DNA of 23,803 nt, from positions 1-23,803 of the forward strand of contig JAFXAV010000048.1 in the NCBI GenBank assembly GCA_017516785.1, in the 5' to 3' direction. Shown piece by piece: positions 15,141 through 23,557 of the stretch. The position numbers and the translations under genes are program-made. The notes under the pieces were generated by a model, which was not told where the DNA came from, did not search any database, and saw only the letters and a program-made list of their open reading frames with translations. Every line of letters starts with the position of its first letter. Position 1 is the stretch's first letter. This stretch comes from Oscillospiraceae bacterium (GTDB lineage Bacteria; Bacillota_A; Clostridia; Oscillospirales; Oscillospiraceae).

Positions 15141-17333
15141 TTAGTTTTGACCGCGGCGGGAACCAACCACATCCCGGATGTTCAGGAGCTTGTTGCGGAT
15201 GGATTCCAGTTCGGCGGCATTCTTGACCTCAAAGCGGACAACGAACATACTCTTGCCGCCGGGCAGGTCCTTGCCGGTCAGTTCCTTAACACGGACACGG
15301 GCGGTGGTCATGGCCATGGCAACGTCCAGCAGCAGGCCATCGCGGGTGATGCAGTCCAGCTCCAGGGTGGTTTCGAAGGGCTGATCTTCCTGGTTTGCCC
15401 AGCGGACCCGGACCCAGCGGGGAGCATGGACGGGATGATCCCGGTTGGCGGCGTTGGGGCAGTCGCAGCGGTGGACGGAAACGCCGAAACCCTTGGTGAT
15501 GAAGCCCACAATGGCATCGCCGGGGACGGGGGTACAGCACTTGGCGAACTTGATCATGCAGGAATCGATATCCTCCACGATGACGCCGTTGACTGCGTGG
15601 CGGTTCAGGCGGGCAACCTCGGAATCGGGACTGATCCGCAGGGGGGACATCTGCATCTTTTCGTTGGCCTGAACTTTCAGAGCCTTGTTGATGTCGTCCC
15701 GGATCCGGCCCACGGCCTTCACGGCAGTGAGGCCGCCGTAGCCGATGGCGGCGTACATATCCTCCCAGTTGTCGAAGCTCAGCTTCTTCAGAAGCTGGGG
15801 CGCAACCTCGGGATCGATGGTGATGGACAGGGGCAGACCCACCCGCTTCATTTCGGATTCAAAGGAGGAACGGCCGTGGATGACGTTTTCTTCCCGCTTT
15901 TCCTTCTTGAACCACTGCTTGATCTTGGTGCGGGCCTGATTGGATTTACAGATATTCAGCCAGTCGCGGCTGGGACCCTTGGCATTCTTGGAGGTGAGAA
16001 TCTCCACGATATCGCCGTTTTTCAGGGTCATGTCGATGTTGGCAATGCGGTGATTGACCTTGGCGCCCACCATGGCATTGCCGACACCGGAATGGATGGC
16101 ATAGGCAAAATCGATGGGGGTGGAGCCGGCGGGCAGGGAAACGATGCGGCCTCTGGGGGTGTAGACGAAGACCTCGTCATCGAACATGTCGATCTTCAGA
16201 GACTGAACGAATTCCTCGGCTTCGGTGTCCTGCTGGCTTTCCAGCAGACGGCGGACCCATTCGAAGTCCTTTTCAGAACCGGAACCGGTACCCTGCTTGT
16301 ACTTCCAGTGGGCGGCGATGCCGTACTCGGCGACGTCGTGCATCTCCCAGGTGCGGATCTGCACTTCGAAGGGAATACCCTGACTGCCGATGACGGTGGT
16401 ATGCAGGGACTGGTAGCCGTTGGGCTTGGGGGTGGAGATATAGTCCTTGAACCGGCCGGGGACCAGGTTGAAGAGGTCATGGATATGGCCCAGGACGTTG
16501 TAGCAGTTGGGAATGGAGTCCACCACGACACGGAAAGCGTAGATGTCATAGAGCTCGTCCATGTTCTTGTCCTGGGACTGCATCTTCCGGTGGATGGAAT
16601 AGACGTGCTTGATCCGGCCGTAGACCTTGCAGTCGATGCCCACAGTATTCAGGCGGTCGGTGATCTTGTCCTGGATGGTGTGCATGAATGCTTCGTCCTG
16701 CTCCCGGTGGGCTTTCAGATGGGCCGTAATGTTATTGTAGTCTTCGGGATTCAGGTAGCGCAGGGAAGTATCCTCCAGCTCCCACTTGATCTTTTGCATG
16801 CCCAGGCGGTGGGCCAGGGGGGCGTAGATGTCCATGGTCTCCCGGCACTTGATCAGCTGCTTGGCGGGGGACTGGTACTGCATGGTGCGCATATTGTGGA
16901 GACGGTCGGCAATTTTGATCAGCACCACCCGGATGTCCTTGGACATGGCCATGAACATCTTGCGCAGATTTTCCATCTGGGCCTGCTCGGTGGTGGAGAA
17001 ATTGGCTTTGGTCAGCTTGGTGACGCCTTCAACCAGTTCGGCAACGGTCTGACCGAAGATCTTTTCGATGTCGTCATGGGAAGCATCGGTGTCTTCAATG
17101 CAGTCGTGGAGCAGAGCACCCAGAATGGCATCGATATCCAGGCCCATTTCGCAGACAATTTCCGCAACGGCCAGGGGATGAATGATGTAGGGGGAGCCGT
17201 CCTTGCGCTTCTGATGCTCGTGCTTGGCATCGGCATAGGCGACGGCGCGGTCGATCAGAGCCATGTCCGCACCGGGCATCAGGCGCTCGATGGTGGCTTT
17301 CATCGAAGCATAATGTTCTTCAAAAGTTTCCAT
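15141..17333 (-). CDS. rel: Bifunctional (p)ppGpp synthetase/hydrolase
   Basis: A long RelA/SpoT homologue (730 residues) that makes and degrades (p)ppGpp in the stringent response. Domains in order are: HD hydrolase with H52, HDCIEDT at 76-82 and the DRLHNMRT helix; the synthetase with RFKD and KPNGYQSLHTT; TGS (VFVYTPRGR onward); the cysteine-containing CCTPVPGD / HRCDCPNA region; and a C-terminal ACT domain. RFKD fits the RxKD signature of bifunctional enzymes rather than the ExDD of synthetase-only RelA, and the hydrolase motifs are intact. It follows recJ by five bases. The apt gene that often separates recJ and rel in Firmicutes is missing. Confidence 0.96.
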   Translation of the reverse strand: METFEEHYASMKATIERLMPGADMALIDRAVAYADAKHEHQKRKDGSPYIIHPLAVAEIVCEMGLDIDAILGALLHDCIEDTDASHDDIEKIFGQTVAELVEGVTKLTKANFSTTEQAQMENLRKMFMAMSKDIRVVLIKIADRLHNMRTMQYQSPAKQLIKCRETMDIYAPLAHRLGMQKIKWELEDTSLRYLNPEDYNNITAHLKAHREQDEAFMHTIQDKITDRLNTVGIDCKVYGRIKHVYSIHRKMQSQDKNMDELYDIYAFRVVVDSIPNCYNVLGHIHDLFNLVPGRFKDYISTPKPNGYQSLHTTVIGSQGIPFEVQIRTWEMHDVAEYGIAAHWKYKQGTGSGSEKDFEWVRRLLESQQDTEAEEFVQSLKIDMFDDEVFVYTPRGRIVSLPAGSTPIDFAYAIHSGVGNAMVGAKVNHRIANIDMTLKNGDIVEILTSKNAKGPSRDWLNICKSNQARTKIKQWFKKEKREENVIHGRSSFESEMKRVGLPLSITIDPEVAPQLLKKLSFDNWEDMYAAIGYGGLTAVKAVGRIRDDINKALKVQANEKMQMSPLRISPDSEVARLNRHAVNGVIVEDIDSCMIKFAKCCTPVPGDAIVGFITKGFGVSVHRCDCPNAANRDHPVHAPRWVRVRWANQEDQPFETTLELDCITRDGLLLDVAMAMTTARVRVKELTGKDLPGGKSMFVVRFEVKNAAELESIRNKLLNIRDVVGSRRGQN

Positions 17334-17338
17334 ATATG

Positions 17339-19390
17339 TCAGCTCTCTTTCGCGCGCAGCAGACGCTGCATAGTCTGGCTCCGGTTCAGATCAGCTTTTT
17401 CGCTGCCGGGAGTCAGGCGGATGGATACGTATTTATGGAGACGGCTGGCCTCCAGAAGGCCAACGTCGGAGAAAATGTCGAGACAGGTGAGCAGACACCC
17501 TAAACTCAGGGGCGTGCCGGACCAGCGGACGATCTTGCGGCACAGGCACATGGGGGCCTCCCGGATGGGGCTGGGGGCGGCGGCAAGATACCGCCAGACC
17601 ATGCCGAGGGTTGCCCGGTCGGGAAGCAGGGCAGCAGCTTCCGCAGAAGTGATCCGGTTCTGCTGCAGGGCCCGGTAGGCGGCCACTTCGGGGCTGACCT
17701 CTGCCGCGCAGGAGGGGCGGATGTCCAGCACGTTCATCTGAACAGTGCGCTCGCCCCGGAATTCGTTGATCTGGGGATTGAAGGCCACGTCCACCAGGTC
17801 GCCGGGGTGAATGGAGGCAGACTCAGGAGTGGCGGAGAAATAGATAGCGTTGAGTCCAAAACGGCCGTTTCTCAGCCGCAGGCGCATATGGCGGCCGCCG
17901 CCAACCAGGTTGATCCGGTCTACAATGAGGTTTTTCATCATCAGAACCGGCTTGGGGCAGCCGTTGCCACAGGGTTCCAGTGCGGCCAGGGACTCGATGC
18001 CCCGGATGGTCAGCATCTCGGGAGGCACGGCGCAGTCAATATCCAGAATGGTCCTGGGGGTGTCATCGCAGTAGTATTCCGAAGCAATCTGGCAGATGCG
18101 GCTGCGGAATTCAGGGATCTGGCTCCGGGAGATGGTGAAGCCTGCGGCCAGTTCGTGACCGCCGTAGCTTTCAAGCAGGGGGGCCAGTGTGGTCAGGGAG
18201 GAGAAGAGGTTGAAGCCGCCGAAGGAACGGGAACTGGCCTTGCCGTGGTCGCCGTCCAGGCAGATGAGGAAGGTGGGGCAGCAGTATTCTTCAGCGATGC
18301 GGCTGGCCACAATGCCGACAACACCCTGGTGCCAGGTTTCCTCTGCCAGAACGATGGCTTCGGGAGTTCTGCCTTGGGGCAGCATGGAAACAGCCTGGTC
18401 ATAAATTTCAGATTCCACAGCCTGCCGCTGGCGGTTTAAGTCGCACAGCTGCTTGGCAACAGCGGCGCCCCGCTCGGGACTATCTGTCAGGAACAGCTCC
18501 ACAGCCAGCTCAATCTGGCCCATGCGGCCAGCAGCATTGATCCGAGGAGCCAGCATGAAGCCAATGGAGGAGGCAGCGATGGTTTCGGGGGCGCAGCCGG
18601 TTTCCTTCATCAGCGCGGCAAGACCGGGGCGGCGGGTAGAGCGCAGGGACTGAAGGCCCCGGTCCACAAAGACCCGGTTTTCGCCCTGGAGCAGCATTAC
18701 GTCTGCCACGGTGCCAAGGCACACCATATCAGCATACTCGGCGAGAACTTCCTCCTGGTTGCCGCAGAGGGCGGCAGCCAGCTTGAAGGCAACACCGACG
18801 CCGGAAAGATTCTTATGGGGATAGCCACCGTCGGGCCGGTGGGGGTCCACCACAGCCACGGCTTCAGGCAGGATTTCCTTGCACTCGTGGTGGTCGGTGA
18901 TGACCAGGTCGATGCCCAGACTTCTGCAGAGCTGAGCCTCTTCTGCGGCGGTGATGCCGCAGTCCACGGTGACAATCAGATTGACGCCCTCTTCGTGAAG
19001 CTGATGGATGGCAATGGGATTCAGGCCATAGCCTTCTTCCAGGCGTCCGGGGATATAGGAGACGCAGTCAGCGCCGTGACGGCGCAGAAAATCCGTAAGA
19101 AGGCATGTGGCAGTGATGCCGTCCACATCATAGTCGCCGAAAATGGCGATCTTTTCACCTCTGGCCATGGCAAGGCCCACGCGGTCTGCGGCCAGATCCA
19201 TATCCGTCATTAAAAAGGGGTCGGGGAGGGTTGCATCGCAGCCGAGGTAATCATGGGCCTGCCGGGGATTTTCGATGCCCCGGGCGGACAGGACCATGGC
19301 AGTCAAGGGGGCGTACCCGCCTTGTACCAGAGCGTTCACCGCCCCCATTTCAGGTTCCGCTACATTCCAAATTCCGTATTTCACAGCCAT
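17339..19390 (-). CDS. recJ: Single-stranded-DNA-specific exonuclease RecJ
   Basis: RecJ degrades single-stranded DNA 5' to 3' in recombination and mismatch/base-excision repair. In the 683-residue form the DHH motifs are GDYDVDG (85-91), VDCGI (142-146) and DHHEC (166-170), and the DHHA1 motif is GGHELAAGF (410-418); an OB-like domain and a C-terminal tail follow. I chose ATG 19390 because MAVKYGIWNV starts the conserved region; the 33 extra codons to 19489 run through promoter-like AT-rich DNA and the repeat at 19487. ATG 19396 is also possible. It is the first gene of the long minus-strand run. Confidence 0.94.
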   Translation of the reverse strand: MAVKYGIWNVAEPEMGAVNALVQGGYAPLTAMVLSARGIENPRQAHDYLGCDATLPDPFLMTDMDLAADRVGLAMARGEKIAIFGDYDVDGITATCLLTDFLRRHGADCVSYIPGRLEEGYGLNPIAIHQLHEEGVNLIVTVDCGITAAEEAQLCRSLGIDLVITDHHECKEILPEAVAVVDPHRPDGGYPHKNLSGVGVAFKLAAALCGNQEEVLAEYADMVCLGTVADVMLLQGENRVFVDRGLQSLRSTRRPGLAALMKETGCAPETIAASSIGFMLAPRINAAGRMGQIELAVELFLTDSPERGAAVAKQLCDLNRQRQAVESEIYDQAVSMLPQGRTPEAIVLAEETWHQGVVGIVASRIAEEYCCPTFLICLDGDHGKASSRSFGGFNLFSSLTTLAPLLESYGGHELAAGFTISRSQIPEFRSRICQIASEYYCDDTPRTILDIDCAVPPEMLTIRGIESLAALEPCGNGCPKPVLMMKNLIVDRINLVGGGRHMRLRLRNGRFGLNAIYFSATPESASIHPGDLVDVAFNPQINEFRGERTVQMNVLDIRPSCAAEVSPEVAAYRALQQNRITSAEAAALLPDRATLGMVWRYLAAAPSPIREAPMCLCRKIVRWSGTPLSLGCLLTCLDIFSDVGLLEASRLHKYVSIRLTPGSEKADLNRSQTMQRLLRAKES

Positions 19391-19399
19391 ACACATCCA

Positions 19400-19429
19400 A
19401 TTATAACATTTTCTCATATTATAGCAAAA
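19400..19429 (-). promoter_or_regulatory. Tandem -10 boxes upstream of recJ
   Basis: Two exact TATAAT hexamers lie on the minus strand at 19418-19423 and 19400-19405. The nearer has TTGCTA 16 bases upstream (19422-19427), overlapping the farther -10. The farther one would give a leader of about 20 bases; the nearer would start transcription within a few bases of the recJ ATG, almost leaderless. The ribosome binding site before recJ is weak, which makes this worth noting. The -35 boxes are poor. Confidence 0.55.
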
Positions 19430-19486
19430 AATGGCCGGATGCACAATAGGGGCGATGGAAATTTGTAATTTGTTCACACGGAGGGG

Positions 19487-19577
19487 CAAATTGCAGTTTG
19501 TTGAGCTAATACCTTCCCCCCAGGGGGAAGCTATAGGGCGCTCCCGCGCCAGTGCAGCACTTCGCCAAACTGCATTT
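19487..19577 (+). repeat. Small element with terminal inverted repeats
   Basis: A 91-base unit bounded by AAATTGCAGTTTG (19488-19500) and CAAACTGCATTT (19566-19577), which are inverted copies differing by one base. Inside are two hairpins: CTTCCCC/GGGGAAG (centred near 19521) and GGCGC/GCGCC (19537-19550). Its left end matches the motif flanking both hairpin repeats at the window ends. Its right end overlaps the stop codon of the AI-2E permease gene. It contains no open frame of note. Confidence 0.6.
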
Positions 19578-20616
19578 ATCTGTCTGTTTTAAGAACCTGC
19601 GAAACCAGGACTGCCAGCATGGGGGCAAAAATCATCCCACCGAATCCCCAGAGGCGGTAGCCGGCATAAAGCGCCGCCAGGGTTACCAGTGGGTCCAGCC
19701 CCAGCTGCTGTCCCAGAAATTTTGGCTCCAGAACGGAACGGATGATGGCAACAGCTCCATAGGTGCCCAAAAGTCCGAAGGCCAGAATCCGGTCTCCCTG
19801 TAGGAAAGACACCAGACTCCAGGGAATCAGAGCCGTTCCTGCCCCCAGAATCGGCACGGCATCCACCAGGGCGATGACCAGCGCCCACAAAATTCCATAC
19901 TCCACCCGCAGCAGAAGAAGTCCCGCGGCTGTGACCAGAAAGGTAATCCCGCAGAGCTTTGCCTGGGCCTTCAGCCAGCCGCCCAGGGCGGACTTCAGCC
20001 GGGAAAGTGTACCGAGAACCGGACGGAGCTTCTCTTCCGGAAATTTTTTGCGAAAAAAGGAACGCAGGTGGGGAAGTTTGGCGGAGATCATAAAGCTGGA
20101 GAGAATAGCGGTACCCAGGGTCAGGGCGCGGTCCGGCACCCGGCTCAGAACTCCGGTGGCAAAATTCAGAAGATATCCCATGGCTTTATCCAGCAGAGCC
20201 GCACCGCCGGAGAAAAACTCCGTGATCTGTCCGGAAAGCATGGGGCCGAGACTGCCCGGCGCCTTCTGAGCCAGTCCCATCAGCCAGGATGACAGGGAAT
20301 CCATCCCGGAGCGCATGGCGTTTTCCAGGTCAGGCAGAATTCCCGCCAGAGTCTGCAGCTCCCGGACCGCAAGGGCGCAGATAATCAGAACCACCAGCAC
20401 CAGAAGGCAGAATGCCGCAGTCACTCCGATGCCAGCCCCGAGGACTCTGGGACAACGGAGTTTTCCGCAGAGAAACCGGACGATGGGTTCTGCCGCAAGG
20501 GCCAGCAGTCCGCCCAGAAGAAAAGGCAGCGCCAGCGGCAGCAGGAACTGAATAAAAAACCAGACTCCCAGAACCGCTGTCAGCACTGTGAGGACTTTTT
20601 TGATTCCGGGATTCAA
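19576..20616 (-). CDS. AI-2E family (YtvI-like) membrane permease
   Basis: A 346-residue polytopic membrane protein of the AI-2E/UPF0118 family. It has two N-terminal helices (LTVLTAVLGVWFFIQF and LALPFLLGGLLALAAEPIV), a third helix near residue 70, a soluble middle segment, and four to five C-terminal helices including LIPWSLVSFLQGD, RSVLEPKFLGQQLGLDPLV and the terminal GGMIFAPMLAVLV. Members export small molecules or sodium; the sporulation protein YtvI belongs here. The start is TTG, with AAGGAG eight bases upstream, as no ATG fits the family N-terminus. It is divergent from the ACT gene. The stop codon lies in the terminal repeat of a small element, with no clear terminator. Confidence 0.88.
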   Translation of the reverse strand: MNPGIKKVLTVLTAVLGVWFFIQFLLPLALPFLLGGLLALAAEPIVRFLCGKLRCPRVLGAGIGVTAAFCLLVLVVLIICALAVRELQTLAGILPDLENAMRSGMDSLSSWLMGLAQKAPGSLGPMLSGQITEFFSGGAALLDKAMGYLLNFATGVLSRVPDRALTLGTAILSSFMISAKLPHLRSFFRKKFPEEKLRPVLGTLSRLKSALGGWLKAQAKLCGITFLVTAAGLLLLRVEYGILWALVIALVDAVPILGAGTALIPWSLVSFLQGDRILAFGLLGTYGAVAIIRSVLEPKFLGQQLGLDPLVTLAALYAGYRLWGFGGMIFAPMLAVLVSQVLKTDR

Positions 20617-20648
20617 TGGATGTTCTCCTTTCTGTTATGGAATGGGGG

Positions 20649-20676
20649 TTGCTTTTTTGAAAATGTATGGTACAAT
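20649..20676 (+). promoter_or_regulatory. Extended -10 promoter of the ACT gene
   Basis: TTGCTT (20649-20654) and TACAAT (20671-20676) are spaced by 16 bases, with TGG immediately before the -10. The predicted start is near 20683, giving a leader of about 58 bases before the ATG at 20741. Confidence 0.6.
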
Positions 20677-20740
20677 ACATACGGATAATTGTTTTCGTGT
20701 GGGGGACACCCCGCCGAATAGAGATACAGGAGGTCAAGGA

Positions 20741-21181
20741 ATGACTAACAAGCCCAAGTATTATATCGTCGAAGCATCTGCTTTGCCCGAAGTTTTTGTC
20801 AAGGTTGCGGAAGCAAAGCGCCTGCTCTCCACCGGCGAGGCCTCCACGGTCAACGAGGCAACCAAGATGACTGACATCAGCCGCAGCGCATTTTATAAGT
20901 ACCGCGACTCTGTGCTGCCCTTCCAGAACATGATGACCGGCCGGATCATCACCTTCCAGCTGCTGCTTCATGATGAACCCGGCACCCTGTCCGGCATTCT
21001 GGGTCTGTTTGCGGGCAACAAGGCAAACATCCAGACCATCAATTCCATCGTTCCCACCAACGGCACCGCCGTTGTGACCATTTCCGCCGAGACCACCGAC
21101 CTGACCGTTCAGCTGGAAGACCTGCTGCGTGATCTGCGTCAGTACCCCGGTGTCATCAAGGCCGAAGTTCTGGCCGGCTGA
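20741..21181 (+). CDS. Free-standing HTH-ACT protein (UPF0735/PheB-like)
   Basis: A 146-residue protein of the UPF0735 group (Bacillus PheB relatives). Residues 28-58 look like a small helix-turn-helix (STVNEATKM, then ISRSAFYKYRDSV), and residues about 69-143 form an ACT domain (LHDEPGTLSGILGLFA, then NIQTINSIVP), the fold that binds amino acids. Such genes commonly sit beside homoserine dehydrogenase or prephenate dehydratase, suggesting amino-acid-responsive regulation, but the mechanism is not established. ATG 20741 has AGGAGG seven bases upstream; the frame open from 20588 runs through the promoter. A strong terminator follows, then an aspartokinase. Confidence 0.9.
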   Translation: MTNKPKYYIVEASALPEVFVKVAEAKRLLSTGEASTVNEATKMTDISRSAFYKYRDSVLPFQNMMTGRIITFQLLLHDEPGTLSGILGLFAGNKANIQTINSIVPTNGTAVVTISAETTDLTVQLEDLLRDLRQYPGVIKAEVLAG

Positions 21182-21195
21182 CCGACCGATACATC

Positions 21196-21232
21196 ATCCT
21201 GCTGCCTGCTCTGCGGGCGGCAGGATTTTTTT
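21196..21232 (+). terminator. Strong intrinsic terminator
   Basis: A 14-bp fully paired stem including three G-T pairs (21196-21209 with 21213-21226), a TCT loop and seven T residues (21226-21232). It separates the ACT gene from the aspartokinase gene 14 bases after the ACT stop. Confidence 0.92.
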
Positions 21233-21293
21233 GTCGCTTCGGCACGGCATTCCCCTCCGCTTCATACAATGAGCCATAAAGGAGGGGAGCAGT

Positions 21294-22016
21294 ATGCTGA
21301 TTGTTCAGAAATACGGAGGCACCTCCCTGGGGGATACAAAGCGCATCCAGAAAGCCGCCCGGCGGGTGGCAGGACTTGCGCGCCAGGGAGAGAAGGTGGT
21401 TGTGGTGGTGTCTGCCCAGGGGGATACAACCGATGTGATGATCAAAAAAGCCGCAGGTGTGAACTGCCGGGGTTCTGCCCGGGAGATGGATGCCTACCTT
21501 GCTGCGGGAGAGCAGATGTCCGCGGGACTTATGGCCATGGCCATCGGGGCACTGGGCGTAAGCGCCGTGAGCCTGACCGGATGGCAGGCGGGGATCCATA
21601 CGGAAACGGTCTATGGAAATGCCCGGATTCGGGATATTGACACCACCCGCATTGAAAAGGAACTGAAGGCCGGAAATGTGGTGGTTGTAGCGGGATTTCA
21701 GGGGATTGCCGGAAACGGCGATATCACAACTCTGGGCCGCGGCGGGTCGGATACCACGGCAGTTGCCCTGGCAGCATGGCTGAAGGCGGACCGGTGCCAG
21801 ATTTTTACCGATGTGGACGGTGTCTATGACCGGGATCCCAGAATTTACGAGGATGCGGTGCGGTTTGGAAGCATTTCCTATGAAAAAATGCTGCGGCTCA
21901 TCGAAAACGGCGCCCAGGTCCTTCATGACCGGAGCGTAGAAATGGCCAGGGATCACGATATCCGGGTGGAGGTGCTGTCGGCCTTCACCGGTGCCCCGGG
22001 AACGATTGTTGGATAA
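21294..22016 (+). CDS. Aspartate kinase lacking ACT regulatory domains
   Basis: Aspartokinase phosphorylates L-aspartate, the first step to lysine, methionine and threonine. The amino-acid kinase domain is complete: KYGGTSLGD (6-14), SAQGDTTDVM, GFQGI, TTLGRGGSDTTAVAL and TDVDGVYDRDPRI, ending with VEVLSAFTGAPGTIVG. At 240 residues it stops where normal enzymes (about 400) continue into two ACT domains that mediate feedback inhibition. Translation of the DNA after the stop shows no ACT remnant, so the short form looks settled rather than a recent frameshift. AGGAGGGG precedes the ATG, and TACAAT at 21265-21270 is a possible -10 with no good -35. Confidence 0.88.
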   Translation: MLIVQKYGGTSLGDTKRIQKAARRVAGLARQGEKVVVVVSAQGDTTDVMIKKAAGVNCRGSAREMDAYLAAGEQMSAGLMAMAIGALGVSAVSLTGWQAGIHTETVYGNARIRDIDTTRIEKELKAGNVVVVAGFQGIAGNGDITTLGRGGSDTTAVALAAWLKADRCQIFTDVDGVYDRDPRIYEDAVRFGSISYEKMLRLIENGAQVLHDRSVEMARDHDIRVEVLSAFTGAPGTIVG

Positions 22017-22123
22017 ATTGTAGCCAGTTATGCTTCAGGATATTCCGGAAGTGAGGAAGAAATAGATCGGATGGTCAATTTGTGAACGGGGTGTAAAATT
22101 ATCTGAAATTGAGTTTGGTGTCC

Positions 22124-22151
22124 TTGTTAATTTTCGCCGGGGTGGTATAAT
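22124..22151 (+). promoter_or_regulatory. Extended -10 promoter of the lipid kinase gene
   Basis: TTGTTA (22124-22129) and a consensus TATAAT (22146-22151) are 16 bases apart, with TGG before the -10. The predicted start near 22158 gives a leader of about 30 bases. The rest of the 171-base gap after the aspartokinase holds no convincing terminator or gene. Confidence 0.75.
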
Positions 22152-22187
22152 GGTTGATAAATCAATGATAACCGAGGCGAAAATAAA

Positions 22188-23087
22188 TTGAAGCGAATGT
22201 TATTTGTAATGAACCCCTATTCCGGCATGCGACGGGCGGTGAGATATCTGGCAGATATCATCGCCATGTTCAACCGGGCGGGATATGAAGTGATCACCCA
22301 TATGACAAGCGGTCAGGGTGATGCGACAGAGGTTGTGGAGCGGACTGCAAAAAATGTGGATCTGCTGGTCTGCTGCGGCGGCGACGGCACTCTGAATGAG
22401 ACCATTTCCGGCCTTGTTCGCTGCGGTGCGGATACGCCTGTGGGTTATATTCCTGCAGGATCCACCAACGATTTTGCATCCAGCCTGAAGCTATCCACCA
22501 ACATTCTGCAGGCTGCCCGGGACATTCTGGAGGGCGAGCCGATTGCCTATGACGTGGGTAAATTCGGCGACCGGTATTTTGCCTATGTGGCTTCTTTCGG
22601 CGCCTTCACCCGCAGCAGCTACATCACCCCCCAGAGTATCAAAAACGCACTGGGCCACACGGCCTATGTGCTGGAGGGCATCAGTGAGCTTTCCCAGCTG
22701 CGCAAGGAGCATGTGCGCATGGAGATCGATGGCCAGGTGGTGGAGGATGATTTCCTCTTCGGCGCCATCAGCAATTCCACATCCGTGGGCGGTGTTCTGA
22801 CCCTGGACCCAAAGATGGTGGATATGGCCGACGGCAAGTTTGAAATCATGCTAGTCCGGGCTCCGGTGGATCTTCTGGAAATCTCCGAGTGCATCAAGGC
22901 GGTTCAGAGCCAGAAGTACAACTGCGCCATGATCACCTTCCGCAGCGCCCGCAAGATTCAGATCTATGCGGACCCCGCTATGCCCTGGACCCTGGACGGC
23001 GAAAAGGAAGAAGGTCATGCCCAGGTACAGGCTGAAAACATCCACCATGCCATCCGTATTGTGCAGAGGGTGAAAAAAGATGATTAA
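22188..23087 (+). CDS. Diacylglycerol kinase-family lipid kinase
   Basis: A soluble DAGK_cat/YegS-DgkB family lipid kinase of 299 residues; relatives phosphorylate diacylglycerol to recycle it to phosphatidic acid. The nucleotide-binding loop is GGDGTLNE (64-71), preceded by NPYSG (9-13) and followed by GSTNDFA (91-97). The C-terminal beta-rich domain ends with DGEKEE. I took TTG 22188 as start because GAGG lies ten bases upstream; ATG 22197 would be 19 bases away and would shorten the first strand. The end overlaps the Nudix gene by eight bases. Substrate within the family is uncertain. Confidence 0.9.
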   Translation: MKRMLFVMNPYSGMRRAVRYLADIIAMFNRAGYEVITHMTSGQGDATEVVERTAKNVDLLVCCGGDGTLNETISGLVRCGADTPVGYIPAGSTNDFASSLKLSTNILQAARDILEGEPIAYDVGKFGDRYFAYVASFGAFTRSSYITPQSIKNALGHTAYVLEGISELSQLRKEHVRMEIDGQVVEDDFLFGAISNSTSVGGVLTLDPKMVDMADGKFEIMLVRAPVDLLEISECIKAVQSQKYNCAMITFRSARKIQIYADPAMPWTLDGEKEEGHAQVQAENIHHAIRIVQRVKKDD

Positions 23088-23553
23088 TACAACACTTTGC
23101 TATGTGCTCCGGGGAGACGAGGTGCTGATGCTCCACCGGGTGAAAAAGAAGAACGACATGAACCACGACAAGTGGATCGGCATCGGCGGAAAATTCGAAG
23201 GAGAGGAAAGTCCCGACGAATGTCTGCTGCGGGAGGCAAAGGAGGAAACCGGCCTGACACTAACCCGCTGGAAATGCCGGGGTATTGTAACTTTCATTCT
23301 GGAAGGTGCGCCTGAAGGTGAGTTCATGTATCTTTTCACCTCCGATGCATTCGAAGGGGAACTGAAAGAATGTGATGAAGGTGACCTTCAGTGGGTTAGC
23401 CGGGATTTTCTGGACCAGCTGCCCAAATGGGAGGGCGACCAGATTTTCCTGGATCTTCTGTGGCAGGATGCGCCTTTCTTCCTGCTGAAGCTCCGCTACG
23501 ACCGGACGGATACTCTGGTGGAAGCGGTGCTGGACGGAAAACGGATCAAATAA
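23080..23553 (+). CDS. Nudix hydrolase, MutT/8-oxo-dGTPase-like
   Basis: A 157-residue Nudix hydrolase with a perfect Nudix box starting at G37: G-x5-E43-x7-R51-E52-A-K-E55-E56-T-G58-L. The N-terminal TLCYVLRGDEVLMLHR, then NDMNHDKWIGIGGKFE, resembles MTH1/YtkD-like 8-oxo-dGTP diphosphatases, which cleanse oxidised nucleotides; the family covers many nucleoside diphosphate derivatives, so the substrate is inferred. Translation probably couples to the lipid kinase through the eight-base overlap. Confidence 0.92.
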   Translation: MINTTLCYVLRGDEVLMLHRVKKKNDMNHDKWIGIGGKFEGEESPDECLLREAKEETGLTLTRWKCRGIVTFILEGAPEGEFMYLFTSDAFEGELKECDEGDLQWVSRDFLDQLPKWEGDQIFLDLLWQDAPFFLLKLRYDRTDTLVEAVLDGKRIK

Positions 23554-23557
23554 AGAA

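Noticed and set aside
15075..17678. Very long plus-strand open frame (867 codons)
   Set aside because: It is antisense to rel, has low-complexity His/Gly/Asp-rich composition and no domain, and the opposite strand has every Rel motif. It is a codon-bias shadow in GC-rich DNA.
19391..19489. Longer recJ start at 19489
   Set aside because: The extra codons read through two TATAAT boxes and the end of a repeat, and lack family similarity.
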